Assembly (NCBI GenBank): GCA_963575745.1
Contig: CAUYUJ010009789.1
Span: 1 to 30,000, forward strand
DNA length: 30,000 nt
Direction of reading: 5' to 3'
Source: Prorocentrum cordatum
Lineage: Eukaryota; Sar; Dinophyceae; Prorocentrales; Prorocentraceae
Under the pieces are notes generated by a model. That model searched no databases and was not told the origin of the DNA. It saw only the letters and a program-made list of their open reading frames with translations. Below, piece by piece: positions 8,618 to 18,609 of this stretch. The position numbers and the translations under genes are program-made. The stretch's first letter is position 1; each line of letters starts with the position of its first letter.

Positions 8618-9190
8618 TGGGACTTGCCTTTCTTTTCGGGAGTCTGGTCGCGCTCAGAGCCGACCACCATCTCCGGAGTTGCCTCGCCTTTGGCAGGACC
8701 GTTGCCTGTCGAGCTCGCCCGTGCTGCGTTCCTCGAGAGACGATCTTTATACTATATATATATATTTATACAAGTTGTGGAAGATGGGGCTTCGCAGACA
8801 TTGGAGTGCTTGCGCGGTGTTGTCTGCCGCCCAATCGCTTTTGTCCGTCTCAAGTGCACCCGTGGCCTGCTCTCCGCCATTCTGGCGTTTCGTACTTCTC
8901 TCCTTGAAGCCTTTCTTTTCGGGATGCTGGTCCCGTTCACTGCCGACAACCATCTCCCGATTTGCTTCGCCTTTGGCAGGACCGCTGCCTGGCGAGCTCG
9001 CCCGTGCCGCGTTTCTCGAGACACGAACTCTCTGCTTCCCAAACGTTGTGGAAGATGGGGCTTCGCAGGCATATGTTTCGCCGCGCTCTAGCCGATGGTC
9101 CAGTACGCTGTCAGAGATGCATTTGGGCCGCCTGCATGACGAAGTCTTGCTCTGCACCAGCCGCGAAGCTCCATTCATGAGGTTGGGGTT
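8618..9190 (+). repeat. Diverged 283-bp tandem duplication
   Basis: CCTTTCTTTTCGGGA starts at 8627 and again at 8910. The two units then share CGACCACCATCTCC versus CGACAACCATCTCC, GCCTTTGGCAGGACCG, GAGCTCGCCCGTGC and GTTGTGGAAGATGGGGCTTC. The first unit carries an extra TA-rich stretch (8748-8772) and the 60-bp dispersed repeat near 8801. The right end of unit 2 is more diverged. The ORFs spanning it show no recognised domain. Confidence 0.85.
8748..8772. repeat. Short TA-rich microsatellite
   Basis: TATACTATATATATATATTT lies inside unit 1 of the 283-bp duplication. Unit 2 has unrelated GC-richer sequence at the same place, so it arose after the duplication or was lost from unit 2. Confidence 0.8.
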
Positions 9191-10456
9191 CGCAATCTTG
9201 GGGGTGTGGTTCGCGCTGGCCTGCGCTGTGGACTTCTGCGCATTCCATCTGCCCTTTGCTGCGGGCTCTGGCTTTCGCAGTTTGCTTTCATAGATTCCCA
9301 CATGTCCTTACCATGGCCTCCTGGTCCTCCATCATCATTCCTCCCGCTTTCCTCTTTTCCTCTTCGTCCACCCCCGCGCCCTCCCTCCTTCCAGGATTCG
9401 GGCGCGCCCGCTACGTTTGGCGGCGTTCGCTGGGTTCAGCTTCAATTCCATTCTCGGGAATGCGCCCCCCCCCGGCTCGGACTCGCGCTGCGCGTCTTCG
9501 CGGGGCCTGTCGGATCCAGCCTGGGTTGTGTCTGGCAGGTCGGATTCCCTTGTGCTCGGACTCGCATTGTACGTCGTCGTTGCGTTCTGAGGCCTCCATC
9601 CATTCCCACGGGGCGCGCGGAAAACATGCGGATGACGAAATCATGCAATATGTTGCATTCGCGCATATGGCAAACATGGAGCAGAACAATTAGCCGGAAC
9701 GCGGAGTTGCAACCGAGGTTTTCACCTTCGGCCGCGCGGGGGAAGTTCGTGGCAAGGAAACATTGCCAGGCAGGGTGAGGACCGATCTGCCTGATGAGCC
9801 ATGCTTCTGCGAGCGTTAGGAGTGCCGCTCGTGGTGTTTTCGAGGGCTGCTGGGGGGGTGTCCGCCATAGTTACTGTTAGTTACTGTTTAATGGTGTTGC
9901 TTGTTTGTAGCGTTTCGCACTTTGTAGGTTGGCATTGTTACTCTCGCCAGCGCGGTGTGAAGCTCTATGAGTCTGATGGGCCGTACAAGCCCCGTGAATG
10001 AGCCCTATGAGTGAGCTTGATAAGCCCCGTTCGCCAAGTGAACCCCGCGAGTCTCACGAGCCCATCAATCCGCATGAGATCTGCGAGCCTCTTGTGCGGG
10101 TCCGTGACGCCTACGCCCATGGGCCCTATGAGCCGTGCTGGTTGGCTTTACAAGGCCCGGGAGCCTTGCCCGTCAAGGGGGTTGCTCATGTGGACCCAAG
10201 GGCGCCCTGATAAGAATCCCAAATCGCCCCTAGATGGCCCTAGGGCCCAAGAGGGCCATCAACAGTAAACGAAACTCTGCCAATCGCTCTGGCGGATGCG
10301 TTCGCTCTCCTGAGGCCTCCAAGATGGCCGAGGACGGGGCCCGGGAGAGCCCCCGCCCACGGCCCGGAGTGCAGCGCGCCGAAGGGGGCGGCTCAGAGCG
10401 CGACCCTCCAGCGCGTGTTTGAAAGGGGGGAGGGTTTTCTCAGCCCACTCCGGGGA
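9191..10456. other. Largely non-repetitive region, no recognised gene
   Basis: Contains pyrimidine-rich patches (9325-9400), a doubled CTCGGACTCGC word (about 9475 and 9556), and a stretch (9980-10140) rich in CCTATGAG/CCCATGAG/GAGCC words that looks like a decayed short repeat. A GGCCC/CCAAGA fragment appears near 10195-10335. ORFs are short and lack domains; one at 8679-9293 ends in a hydrophobic stretch (LGFAILGVWFALACAVDFCA) that could be a membrane helix, but there is no support for expression. Confidence 0.4.
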
Positions 10457-10562
10457 AGGAGGGGGAGGAGGAGGAGGAGGAGGAGGAGGAGGAGGAGGAG
10501 GAGGAGGACGAGGAGGGTCTGGCCAGGACGAGGAGGACGAGGAGGACGAGGAGGAGGAGGAG
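10457..10562. repeat. GGA trinucleotide tract
   Basis: (GGA)n with a few GAC interruptions (GGACGAGGAGG). It produces poly-Arg, poly-Gly or Asp/Glu-rich reading frames on plus and poly-Leu or Pro-rich frames on minus. Confidence 0.95.
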
Positions 10563-10619
10563 GGGCCCCAGGTAGTCCCAGCACGGCTGCAATTCGGCTC
10601 CCAGGAAGCCCTAGGAGGG

Positions 10620-10852
10620 CCCTGAGAGATTTTGTGTTGTCCGACTTTTTCTCGTCGCCCTTCTGTGCTGTATCATGTAGGATATGGTGTGCGCATGCGC
10701 ATGGCTGTTGTTATATCCATGCTGAGTGGTCTATACCCAACGAGGTAGGAACTTATATTACACGTGATGAATTGCGCAGCGCCTGTGCCAATGTTCTATG
10801 CCAGGCCCCCGAGTGCCCAGATGGCCCACAATTGCGATGGCATCGCGTTGCT
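10620..10852 (+). other. Unique segment with a protein-like open frame, unassigned
   Basis: One plus frame, part of an ORF continuing to 11113, gives a cysteine-containing, fairly normal-looking composition here (CRIWCAHAHGCCYIHAEW, then ITRDELRSACANVLCQAPEC). It continues into the dispersed repeat at 10853. The upstream part of the ORF is only the GGA tract. There is no known domain; it may be an exon fragment or chance. Confidence 0.2.
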
Positions 10853-11071
10853 ATTTTCACGAACGCTAGCGTTGTCAAGGACCAGTTTTCATTGCCAAAC
10901 AATTCGTTAGTCTATTCGGGGGATCCGGGGGGCAACGCGCGTTGGAACATGGTATACAGCTACCCAGCACGAAACCACAATAAGAGCATCGGTCCTGTGG
11001 CAAGAGGTTCTGGACGAAGAGGGCATTCAACGAACAAGGAGAAGGGGGGGCGTTTCGCCCGCGCTCAACAA
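10853..11071 (+). repeat. ~220-bp dispersed repeat, copy 1
   Basis: Aligns over its whole length with the reverse complement of 23653-23872. Long exact words include TCACGAACGCTAGCG, GAAACCACAATAAGA and GGTTCTGGACGAAGAGGGCA. Several frames are open across both copies. One plus frame gives SYPARNHNK and GSGRRGHSTNKEKGG. One minus frame gives QDRCSYCGFVL and ends at the same TGA in both copies. The differences do not clearly favour third positions of any frame, so coding status is unresolved. The relative at 23653 sits directly beside the array leader; this one does not. Confidence 0.8.
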
Positions 11072-12097
11072 GACCGCTTCCAAGCAAAAAAGGCCGTTCC
11101 TTCGTTTTGGTAGGACGGTGTTCCGCTTGATTCCCCCAAGTGGGCTCGCGAGGCAGCCCCTGAGATGCCTTCAGGGGGCCTCGAGGTTAGACGCACAAGC
11201 AATCGTGTGTATGTATATGTATATTTTAGGTGGTACACATAGCAAATGGTTAGGCGTGTTTATATATAAATATTACAAAGTACTTGTGTTTGCTGTTAGT
11301 GGGGCAGGCTGTTGTGTTTGCTGTTAGTGGAACAGCTGGCCGTGGTCTCTAACGCGTGGTCCTTTCCGCTTTCCGCATTAAATCGTACATATATGTATAC
11401 ATATATTTATATTTATGTGTATACATACACATATCGATGTATACATATATATGTATGTACTACCGGAGGGCTGGGCACATGACCGCGCAGCCGAACTTAT
11501 ATCCCGAACGCATCGTGTTATATCGTATATGGATATACATCGAATGTCCCCGAAGCCCAAAGCAACGAAATGCAAGCGCGCTAGGTTTTGGCAGCGCGTA
11601 GGGGTTGGGATCGCAATCGAAGTTGCTTGGGAATCACGCGCCCCATCTACAGGCATTGGTCGGTTAGTCGACCAGGGCATGTGAAGGGGTAGTCCAGCGC
11701 CGCAGCTACGAAGGCCGCCTTAGAAAATGCTCCCTAGGGCAAACGCCCGAAGACAGGAGCTCCTTTACAAGGTTGGGCACGGTGGTCGACCCCGAAAACC
11801 GACCAATTTTAGCCCGAAGTGGTCGGTTTTCCTGCGCCATTTGGTCGGCCAACCATTCGGGGCCTCCGCCGCCAGGACCCCTTCGCGTATCCCAGTCGGC
11901 GACCCGATTGGGGCACGCGCGGGGAGTTCTTGGAGCCTACGCCGGCTTCCTTCGCATGTCCCAGTCGGATCCCCGACGAGGGCATGTGAAGGGGGAGACG
12001 TGGTGCCGCAGCTGCGCCGAACACGCCCCGCAGCAGACGCAAGCAGTTTGGGACATTTCTGGGGAGGGGGTCGCGAACACTCTCAAAAATCATGTCC
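11072..12097. other. Non-repetitive region with AT-rich patches, no recognised gene
   Basis: A doubled GTGTTTGCTGTTAGTGG word lies near 11286 and 11313. A TATACATA-type microsatellite covers about 11386-11458. ORFs (for example 11773-12297 on plus) have no recognisable domains. Confidence 0.4.
11386..11458. repeat. TATACATA-type AT-rich microsatellite
   Basis: Alternating TATA, TACA and TATG words (ACATATATGTATACATATAT). It could form cruciforms; there is no gene content. Confidence 0.85.
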
Positions 12098-12235
12098 CCA
12101 GAAGGCTTGCCGGGAGCATGATTCATCAGGCCCTTAACATGGGCGACGACGACGACGGAACGCCGCAAGCAGCCTCCAAGACATTCCCACCATTCAGGTT
12201 CCGAAAAAGGCGACGACGACGACAGAACGTTTTCG
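12098..12235 (+). repeat. Single dispersed copy of the GATTCATCAGG repeat
   Basis: Contains CATGATTCATCAGGCCC, AACATGGGCGACGACGACG and GGAACGCCGCAAGCAGC, then a second GCGACGACGACGACAGAACG. This matches the consensus of the ~115-bp tandem repeat at 15527-15900, of which it is an isolated relative. Confidence 0.75.
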
Positions 12236-12426
12236 GCCGTTCTCAGGCTGAACAATCCCTCAGTGGTCTTCTGGAGCGAGCAAACAGCTCAGGATAATAA
12301 AGCTGGATAGAGCTGATCCTGGGGACGAGGTTCACACATCCAGGGCCGCCGTTAGGAACAAATCGCGACGTCGGGGGGGTGGGGGGAGGATAGGGAAAGC
12401 GGCGGAGGTTATTCAGTATCGGCTAA

Positions 12427-12624
12427 CTGACCCCAACCCCCATTGAGCTTCCTACCAACCTAATTACCCTTCCTCCCGCCGCCGAGGTAAGGATTTACCC
12501 AGTGAAACCCGAGGGAGACGGCATACATCGTGGGGGTAAATCGCCCAGTGGGACGAGGGCCACGCCTGTGGGAATAGGGGTCGGTTCAACGATACCAGTA
12601 ATGAGATCAGTTGTGCGCAGTTGA
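12427..12624 (+). pseudogene. Short coding-like frame with GKSPS...ATPVGI motif
   Basis: The frame between TAA at 12424-12426 and TGA at 12622-12624 is open for 65 codons with no ATG until near the end. It reads AAEVRIYPVKPEGDGIHRGG, then GKSPSGTRATPVGIGVG. The motif is matched in an open frame at 20247-20310 (GKSTSRALATPVGIEIG), with many base differences but the residue pattern kept. I read this as an exon or fragment of a dispersed coding element of unknown function. An alternative is a tRNA-like promoter relic, as TCGCCCAGTGGG loosely resembles an A box. Confidence 0.35.
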
Positions 12625-12711
12625 TCTTAGCGGCCCGACGGGCGGCTGAGAAAGTTTCTCGGTCACCTTGCTCTGTTTGGTTTCCCAGATCACTCTCAGA
12701 GGGAGGGTAGA

Positions 12712-12767
12712 TCGTTCAAGCGAAAAGATGTTCGCTCAAGCGAAAAACTGGTTCGTTCAAGCGAAAA
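12712..12767. repeat. Three copies of TTCGNTCAAGCGAAAA
   Basis: Copies near 12712, 12731 and 12753. The middle one, TTCGCTCAAGCGAA, has perfect 6-bp inverted arms (TTCGCT/AGCGAA) around CA. The outer copies read CGTTCAAGCGAA and break one pair. Confidence 0.8.
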
Positions 12768-12799
12768 AACAAACAGCGAAAACTACGTGGATAAACGCA

Positions 12800-13112
12800 G
12801 GTAGACACAGAGGGGACACAAAGGGACACAGGGGGACATTGGGGGACACAGGGGGACACAGAAGGACACAGAGGGACATAGAGGGACACAGAGGGACACA
12901 GAGGGACAGAGAGGGACACAGAGGGACACATAGAGACACAGAGGGACACAGAGAAACACAGAGAAACACAAGGACACAGAGAAACACAAAAGGACACAGA
13001 GGGACACAGATAACATACAGAGAAACGCAAAAGGACAGAGAAACACAAAGGGACACACATAAACACAGATAATCACAGATATACACAGGGACACAGAGAG
13101 ACACAGAGGGAC
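12800..13112 (+). repeat. GGGACACAGA 10-bp minisatellite
   Basis: Units of GGGACACAGA with variants (GAAACACAGA, GGACACAAAG). In translation the minus strand reads Val/Ser/Leu/Cys-rich repeats and the plus strand His/Arg/Thr/Gly-rich repeats, neither of which is a gene. Confidence 0.95.
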
Positions 13113-13119
13113 ATAGCTG

Positions 13120-13735
13120 GGAACCAGGATTTCGGGTTTTTCCAGGGTTGAACTCTCCCAAATCCCGGTTCCCGCCATCCTCGCGGTCGCCGCTCGTGTG
13201 GGCGGAGGCTCGGGGCTCTTGGCAGAGCCGGTGGGATTCCGGGCTCAATCAGGCTCGATCTCTCCAAAATCCCGGTTTCCGCCATCCCGGCGTTCGCTGC
13301 TAGTGGGGGGGGGCGCCCGACAGAGCCGGAATTTCGGGCTCCTGCAGGCTCGATCTCTCCAAAATCGCGGTTCCCGCCATCCCGGCGGTCGCCCCTCGTG
13401 GGGGGGGGCGCCCGACAGAGCCGGGAGCCAGCATTTCGGGCTCCTGCAGGCGGCTCGATCTGTCCCAAATCCCGGTTCCTGCCATCCTGGGGAAGCCTCT
13501 CTTGGGGGGCGGGGGCGGGGCGCCTGAATTGGGAACTTGGATTTCGGGCTTATCCAGGCTCGATCTCTCAAAATCCCGGTTCCCGCCATCCCGGCGGTCG
13601 CCGCTCGTGGGGGCGGGGGCTCGGGGCGCCTGACAGAGCCGGGAACCGTGATTTCGGGCTTATCCGTCCTCGATCTCTCCAAAATCCCGATTCCCGCCGT
13701 CCCGGCGGTCGCTGGTCGCGGGGGCCCGCGGGGGC
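13120..13735 (+). repeat. ~100-113 bp minisatellite (CTCGATCTCTCCAAAATCCCGG family)
   Basis: Six units are recognisable from AATCCCGGTTCCCGCCATCC words near 13160, 13268, 13365, 13470, 13574 and 13683. Each unit also carries a CGCTCGTGGGGGCGGGGGC-like block, GACAGAGCCGGGA and GATTTCGGGCT. Adjacent diverged relatives continue to about 14075. Confidence 0.9.
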
Positions 13736-14125
13736 GGGGCACATCAAGCCAGTTTGACGGAAGGTCTTGCAAACAATAGAGCCAACAAGCTCCGCACACG
13801 GATCCCCTGCGGCCCTGCGCGCACCCCACCTCCGAGCTTTCTGGGCGATTTTGCGAAGGCGTCCCGGGCGAGGGCGCGGGAGGCACCGGGAACCAGGATT
13901 TCCACGCGAATTCCGGGCAGGTGCTCTACAAAACCCCAGTTCGCCCCAGCTGCGGGGCGCAGGGGCGTGGAAATCTTGGTCCCTGGCGCCCCTGCAGCGC
14001 CCCGCGGCTGGCGGGAACCAGGATTTTGCAGATCTCTTGCCTGGAACGCGCAGGAATCCCGGTTCCCGCTGGTCGCGGGTGCGGGAGCAGTGGAGCCGCG
14101 GTTACCTGCTCCACGCTGCGTGCTC
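13736..14125. repeat. Diverged continuation of the preceding minisatellite
   Basis: GGAACCAGGATTT words occur at 13889 and 14013, the related inverted form AAATCTTGGTCCC near 13970, and AATCCCGGTTCCCGC near 14053. These are old or inverted relatives. ORFs crossing the stretch have no domain. Confidence 0.55.
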
Positions 14126-14375
14126 GAGGAGGAGGAGGAGGAGGAGGAGGAGGAGGAGGACGACGAGGAGGAGGAGGAGGGCGGCGGAGAAGGAGAAGGA
14201 GGGAGGAGGAGGAGGAGGAGGAGGAGGAGGAGGAGGAGGAGGAGGAGGAGGAGGAGGAGGAGGGAGGGGAGGAGGAGGAGGAGGAGGAGGAGGAGGAGGA
14301 GGAGGAGGAGGAGGAGGAGGAGGAGGAGGCGGAGGATGAGGAGGAGAAGGAGGAAGAAAACGAGGAGGAGGAGGA
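14126..14375. repeat. Long GGA/GAG purine tract
   Basis: About 250 bp of (GGA)n with few interruptions. The section from about 14190 to 14327 is essentially all purine. It generates poly-Glu, poly-Arg and poly-Gly frames on plus and poly-Leu, poly-Ser and poly-Pro frames on minus. This is the longest triplex-capable tract in the window. Confidence 0.95.
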
Positions 14376-14754
14376 GGAAAGTGATGTCGAGGGGGATATC
14401 AGAGAAGAGGGGGCCACGGAGAGGATCAGGGGATAACCCGCAGCGCTTCATCCCTTTTCGCGAGCACGCGCCGAAAGGATTCCGCCCGAACGGCCGCAGT
14501 TTTCGTGAGAACCGTTTTCGCGCGAACGGCGCACCCTCGGACCAGAGGGGAACCACGCCCTCAGTGCTCCTCCCTCGGTGTGCAGTGCTGTTTGCGGGGA
14601 CGACAGTAGAGGAGTACATTTCAGAGGAGTACATGTCGACGCGTAGACGGTATCACCGCGCGCGCCATGCCGCGTTTAGTGGCGGCAGATCATAGGAGTG
14701 GCCAGCGATTGCTGCGTGTGTTGCAACGGATTCCATGCGATGGCCGCTGGACGT
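14376..14754. other. Unique stretch, no recognised gene
   Basis: Contains the words TTTTCGCGAGCACGCG and TTTTCGTGAGAACCG, and a doubled GAGGAGTACAT (about 14611 and 14626). No coding domain or RNA gene is visible. Confidence 0.4.
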
Positions 14755-15235
14755 AGACAAAAACCAAAAACAGAGGGGGCCCAAGAGGACCCCAAGAGGG
14801 CCCCCCAATGGCCACCCGACTGGCACCCAAGAGGGGCTCGTGGGTGCCACTGTCGGGGTGCCATCTTCGGGTCCGCATGGAGTGTTGTTGGGCCCCTCCC
14901 GGGCTGCTCTTGTGCTTCTTTTGGACACGGATGGGGTATTTGAGAGGGCTCCAAGACGCTTGGAAGATGGTTCCAAGAGGGCCAACTAGCTGCTCTTGGG
15001 CTCCTCTTGGGCTTCTCAGAAGCTTAAAGAAAAAGGCTCCCGAGAGAAGCCCAAGAGCGCCTCAAGAGCGCCTTCTGACAGTGGCGCCCAGAGGGCCCTC
15101 TTGGGTACCACTGCTGGGGGGCTCTCTGGGAGCTTTCTTGGAGCCCTCCCGAGCCTTTCTTGGGCTTCTCTTGAGCTCCTCTTCAGCCTCTCTTGGGCCC
15201 TCCTCGGGCTTCTTCTCGGCGCCTCGTGGCGCCCT
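14755..15235. repeat. Mixed-orientation GGCC/CCAAGA block
   Basis: The left part (14778-14840) has plus-type units such as GGCCCAAGAGGACCC. The right part (about 14985-15225) has inverted units such as CTCTTGGGCTCCTCTTGGGC. The family thus changes orientation inside one block, with a less repetitive middle (14840-14980). Confidence 0.75.
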
Positions 15236-15526
15236 CGCGTGTCCCAACCCCCTAATCCAGAGAAGCATTTGAGAGATATGAGAACTTTCGAGGAGTTCAG
15301 CGGGATGCAGTGTTACAGGATGCAGCGTAACGTAGAGGGATCCATAAAAGGCTCCAAAGGGATGCTCAAGCTGAGGCCATGGGAGTTTCAACTTGGGCTC
15401 CATAATCGAAATTCCCAGACATATCCCAGACTGGCCTGTTTCACTGTCCGGGATTTGTCTGGGATTTCATGGGCCCTCCTGGGGCGTCTGGGAGACCTCG
15501 GTCAGCTCCCGAGAGCGTCCAAAGCT
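15236..15526. other. Unique segment, no recognised gene
   Basis: Includes a doubled GATGCAGNGTTACAG/GATGCAGCGTAACG-like word near 15305-15330 and a CATGGGCCCTCCTGGGGCGTCTGGG fragment related to the GGCC family near 15470. No convincing coding sequence is present. Confidence 0.4.
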
Positions 15527-15900
15527 GGCCTTCCGAGAATATGATTCATCAGGTCCCCATTCAACGCGGGCGACGACGACGACGGTCGACGGAGCACCCC
15601 AAGCAGCACCCCAGGCCACTCCCCAAAATTAAGTTCCCATAAGGCCTTCCGGGAACATGATTCATCAGGCCCCCAACATGGTTCCCCCAGAGGCGACGCC
15701 GACGACGGAACGCCTCAAGCACCACCCCAAAGCACACCCAACAAGCATATTCTAAGAAGGCCTTCGGGAATCTGATTCATCAGGCCTCCAACCAGGCTCC
15801 GCAAGGGGGGACGACGACGAAACGTTCCAAACAGCACACCACAAATCCTTGCTCCCAGAAAGCCTTCCAGGAACATGAGTCATCCGGCCTCCAACATGGC
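15527..15900 (+). repeat. ~100-117 bp tandem repeat (GATTCATCAGG family)
   Basis: Four units start near GGCCTTCCGAGAATATG at 15527, 15643, 15760 and 15858. Each has TGATTCATCAGG (or GAGTCATCCGG), then CCCCCAACATGG or CCTCCAACC and a GACGACGACG stretch. A single copy exists at 12098. Confidence 0.85.
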
Positions 15901-16344
15901 TCCAAGAGAGTGTCCAGACAGGAGCCCCGCCAGTACAACCAGAACCCCTGAGCTCCCAGACACCCCCCAAAGTCCCCAGCAACTCTCAAGACGTTTCCGA
16001 AACACTCCCTATAAAACCGAAGAGGCCCCCGAGGCTTCCAGGACTCACCAAGTCTTCGAAGAGACCCCTGGGATCCTGACAAACTCCCAGGTACGCATTG
16101 AAGTGCATGTCTTGCAGGTCTAATGGTTTGGCTCGTATGCCGTAGAAACTGCGGATGGCAAAGGTAATATGAGGCGGGGGACCTACTTCTGGTTCCAACC
16201 GCGTGTGTCTCATTGCTTCAGTGGAACTGCGAAGTAACGGAAAGAGCGAGGTACGAGTGATGACGTTCTGGTGTGGGCGAAGCCCTAAAGGGAGGGGTTC
16301 CAGGGGAGGGGGGTAGCGTGCGCATTTGAGTGTTAACGGCCGTT
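15901..16344. other. Mostly unique, fading from repeat to non-repetitive
   Basis: CCC-rich words (CTCCCAGACACCCCCC) continue to about 16085, followed by about 250 bp of ordinary-composition DNA (16090-16320). No ORF here carries a recognisable domain. Confidence 0.4.
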
Positions 16345-17215
16345 TTCGGATTTTCCCTAGGGTTTTTGCATGTTTTTCGGGTTCCCCCCAAGACGGCCCA
16401 AGAGCGCTCCAAGAGAGCCCAAGACCGCCCAAGGCGGCCCAAGAGGCCCCCAAGAGGCCCCCAAGAGGCGCCCAAGGGGCGTCCCAAGAGGGCCCCAAGA
16501 GGCCCAAATCAGGGATTTTCCCGAGGCAAACGTACATTGTTAGCATCTGCGGCTTGTCGCCTTTCATGGCGTTGACGACGGCCCAAGAGGCCCCCAAGAT
16601 CGCCCCAAAACGGCCCAAGAGGCTCCCAAGAGGCTCCCAAAACGGCCCAAGAGGGCCCCCAGGCGGCCCAAGAGGCGCCCAGGACGGCCCAAGAGGGCCC
16701 CCAGACGGCCCCAAGAGGGGGACCACGGACCGAAAAGTTTAGCCTATCGTCCCAAGACGCTCCCGAGAGGCCCCCACAGCCCCCAAAGAAGCCCCAAGAG
16801 GCCCCCAAGGGACGTCCGACGAGGCCATCAGGAGGCGACAATCATGGATTTCCTATAGGAAAGCGTACATTTTTTTAGCGTGCACGGCTTTTCGGCGTCC
16901 ACGGCGTTGAAGACGGTCCAAGAGGCCCCCAAGACCGCCCCAAGACGGCCCCAGAGGCTCCCAAGAGGCCCCCAAAACGGCCCAAGAGGGCGCCAAGACG
17001 GCCCAAGAGGCGCCCAAGACGGCCCAAGAGGGCCCCAAGACGGCCCCAGAAGGGGGACCACGAACCCCAAAGTCTGGCCTTTCGCCCCAAGACGCTCCCG
17101 GGAGGCCCCCACAGACCCCCAAGAAGCCCCAAGAGGCCCCCAAGAGGCCCCCCAAAGGGGATCAAAAAGGGCCGCAATAGGACTCCCAAGAAGGCTCAGA
17201 GAAGCCACATAAAGA
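16345..17215 (+). repeat. Three GGCC/CCAAGA modules with anchors
   Basis: Modules begin near 16345 (GGATTTTCCCTAGGGTTTTT), 16505 (AATCAGGGATTTTCCCGAGG) and 16842 (AATCATGGATTTCCTATAGG). The latter two align over about 335 bp. They share CGTACATT in the anchor, a GGCGTTGA(A/C)GACGG entry into the block, and a tail with GGGGGACCACG and CCCAAGACGCTCCCG. Open frames on both strands follow from the repeat. Confidence 0.9.
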
Positions 17216-17224
17216 GCGATCGGT

Positions 17225-17465
17225 AACGCAAAATGCTCTTCACACTAAGGCTCCCAAGAGCGAACGGTGACGTAAACAAGCTGATAAGACCAAGGCTCCC
17301 AGCAGGGAGCGATGACGTAACAAGTTCCTGACACCAAGGCCCAGCCAAGGCTCAGGAACGGGCGGCACCGCAACAATCTCTGAACACCAAGGCTCCCAAG
17401 AGCGCGGGGTGACGTAACAAGCTCTCCACGCCAAGGCTCCCAGTACGAACGGTGGTGTGAGTGAT
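17225..17465 (+). repeat. ~44-bp tandem repeat (AAGGCTCCCAAGAGCG family)
   Basis: About six units, with AAGGCTCC or AAGGCTCA near 17247, 17300, 17348, 17391 and 17432, and a weaker one near 17195. Most contain GGTGACGTAACAAGCTC or a variant. TGACGTAA looks like a CRE site, but here it is simply part of the repeat. Confidence 0.8.
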
Positions 17466-17545
17466 TGCGGTTCATTTGGTTGAGGCGCTCTTTCCATTTC
17501 CGTGCCGGCCCAGGTCGTGAAGGCCTGGAGTTTGCTAGAACGTAA

Positions 17546-17564
17546 GCGCGCGCGAAGCGCGCGC
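17546..17564. other. GC hairpin with GAA loop
   Basis: GCGCGCGCGAAGCGCGCGC has perfect 8-bp inverted arms around GAA. Its core GCGAAGC is known from DNA structural work as an unusually stable mini-hairpin. It lies a few bases before the tetranucleotide array. Confidence 0.85.
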
Positions 17565-17570
17565 ATCGCT

Positions 17571-18564
17571 ATATATACATATTCATACATATATATATAC
17601 ACACGTATGTCTGTATGTATGTATGCATGCATGCATGTATGTAGTATGTATAAATATACATATGTGTATGTATGTATGTATGTGTGTATGCATGTATGTA
17701 TGTATGTATGTATGTATGTATGTATGTATGTATGTATGTATGTATGTGTGTATGTATGTATGTATGTATGTATGTATGTATGTATGTATGTATGTATGTA
17801 TGTAGGTAAGTACGCACGCATGCATGCATGTGTGCATGCATGCATGTATGCATGTATGCATGTATGCATGTATGCATGTATGTATGCATGCATGCATGCA
17901 TGCATGCATGTCTGCATGTATGCATGTGTGCATGCATGCAAATATGTATGTATGTATGTATGTATGTCTGTCTGTATGTATGTATGTATGTATGCATGCA
18001 TGCATGCATGCATGCATGCATGTATGTATGTATGTATGCATGTATGTGTGTGCGTGTATGTATGTATGTATGTATGTATGTATGTATGTATGTATGTATG
18101 TATGTATGCGTGTATGTGTGTATGTGTGTATGCGTGTATGTATGCATGCATGCATGTATGTATGCATGCATGCATGTATGCATGTATGCATGTATACATG
18201 TATGCATGTATGCATGTATGCATGTATGCATTTATGCATGTATGTATGTATGTATGTATGTATGTATGTATGTATGTATGTATGTATGTATGTGTGTATG
18301 TATATATGTATGTGTGTATGCATGTACGCATTTACACATGTACGCAGGTATGCATATATGCATGTATGCATGTATGCATGTATGCAGGTATTGAGGTATG
18401 CATGGACGTATGGATGTATGACTGTATGGATGTATGGATGTCTGGATGTATGTATGTGTGTGTATATACATAGGTATGCATGCATGCATGCGTGTATGTA
18501 TGTATGGATGTATGCATTCATGCATGTATGTATGTATGCATGCATGTATGTATGTGTGTATGTG

Positions 18565-18609
<45 letters not shown>

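Noticed and set aside
9790-9840. CTGATGAG as a possible hammerhead ribozyme core
   Set aside because: No GAAAC segment or matching stems follow at the needed distance. The same holds for CTGATGAT near 29619.
12535-12600. tRNA gene or clear tRNA-derived SINE
   Set aside because: Only loose A- and B-box similarity; no acceptor stem, no anticodon arm and no terminator could be drawn.
13754-14695. Arg-, Glu- and Leu-rich ORFs that could be taken for nuclear or membrane proteins
   Set aside because: They come from the GGA tract; flanking residues come from another minisatellite.
17240-17460. TGACGTAA as CRE-type promoter sites
   Set aside because: The word is part of a ~44-bp tandem repeat, and there is no gene nearby.
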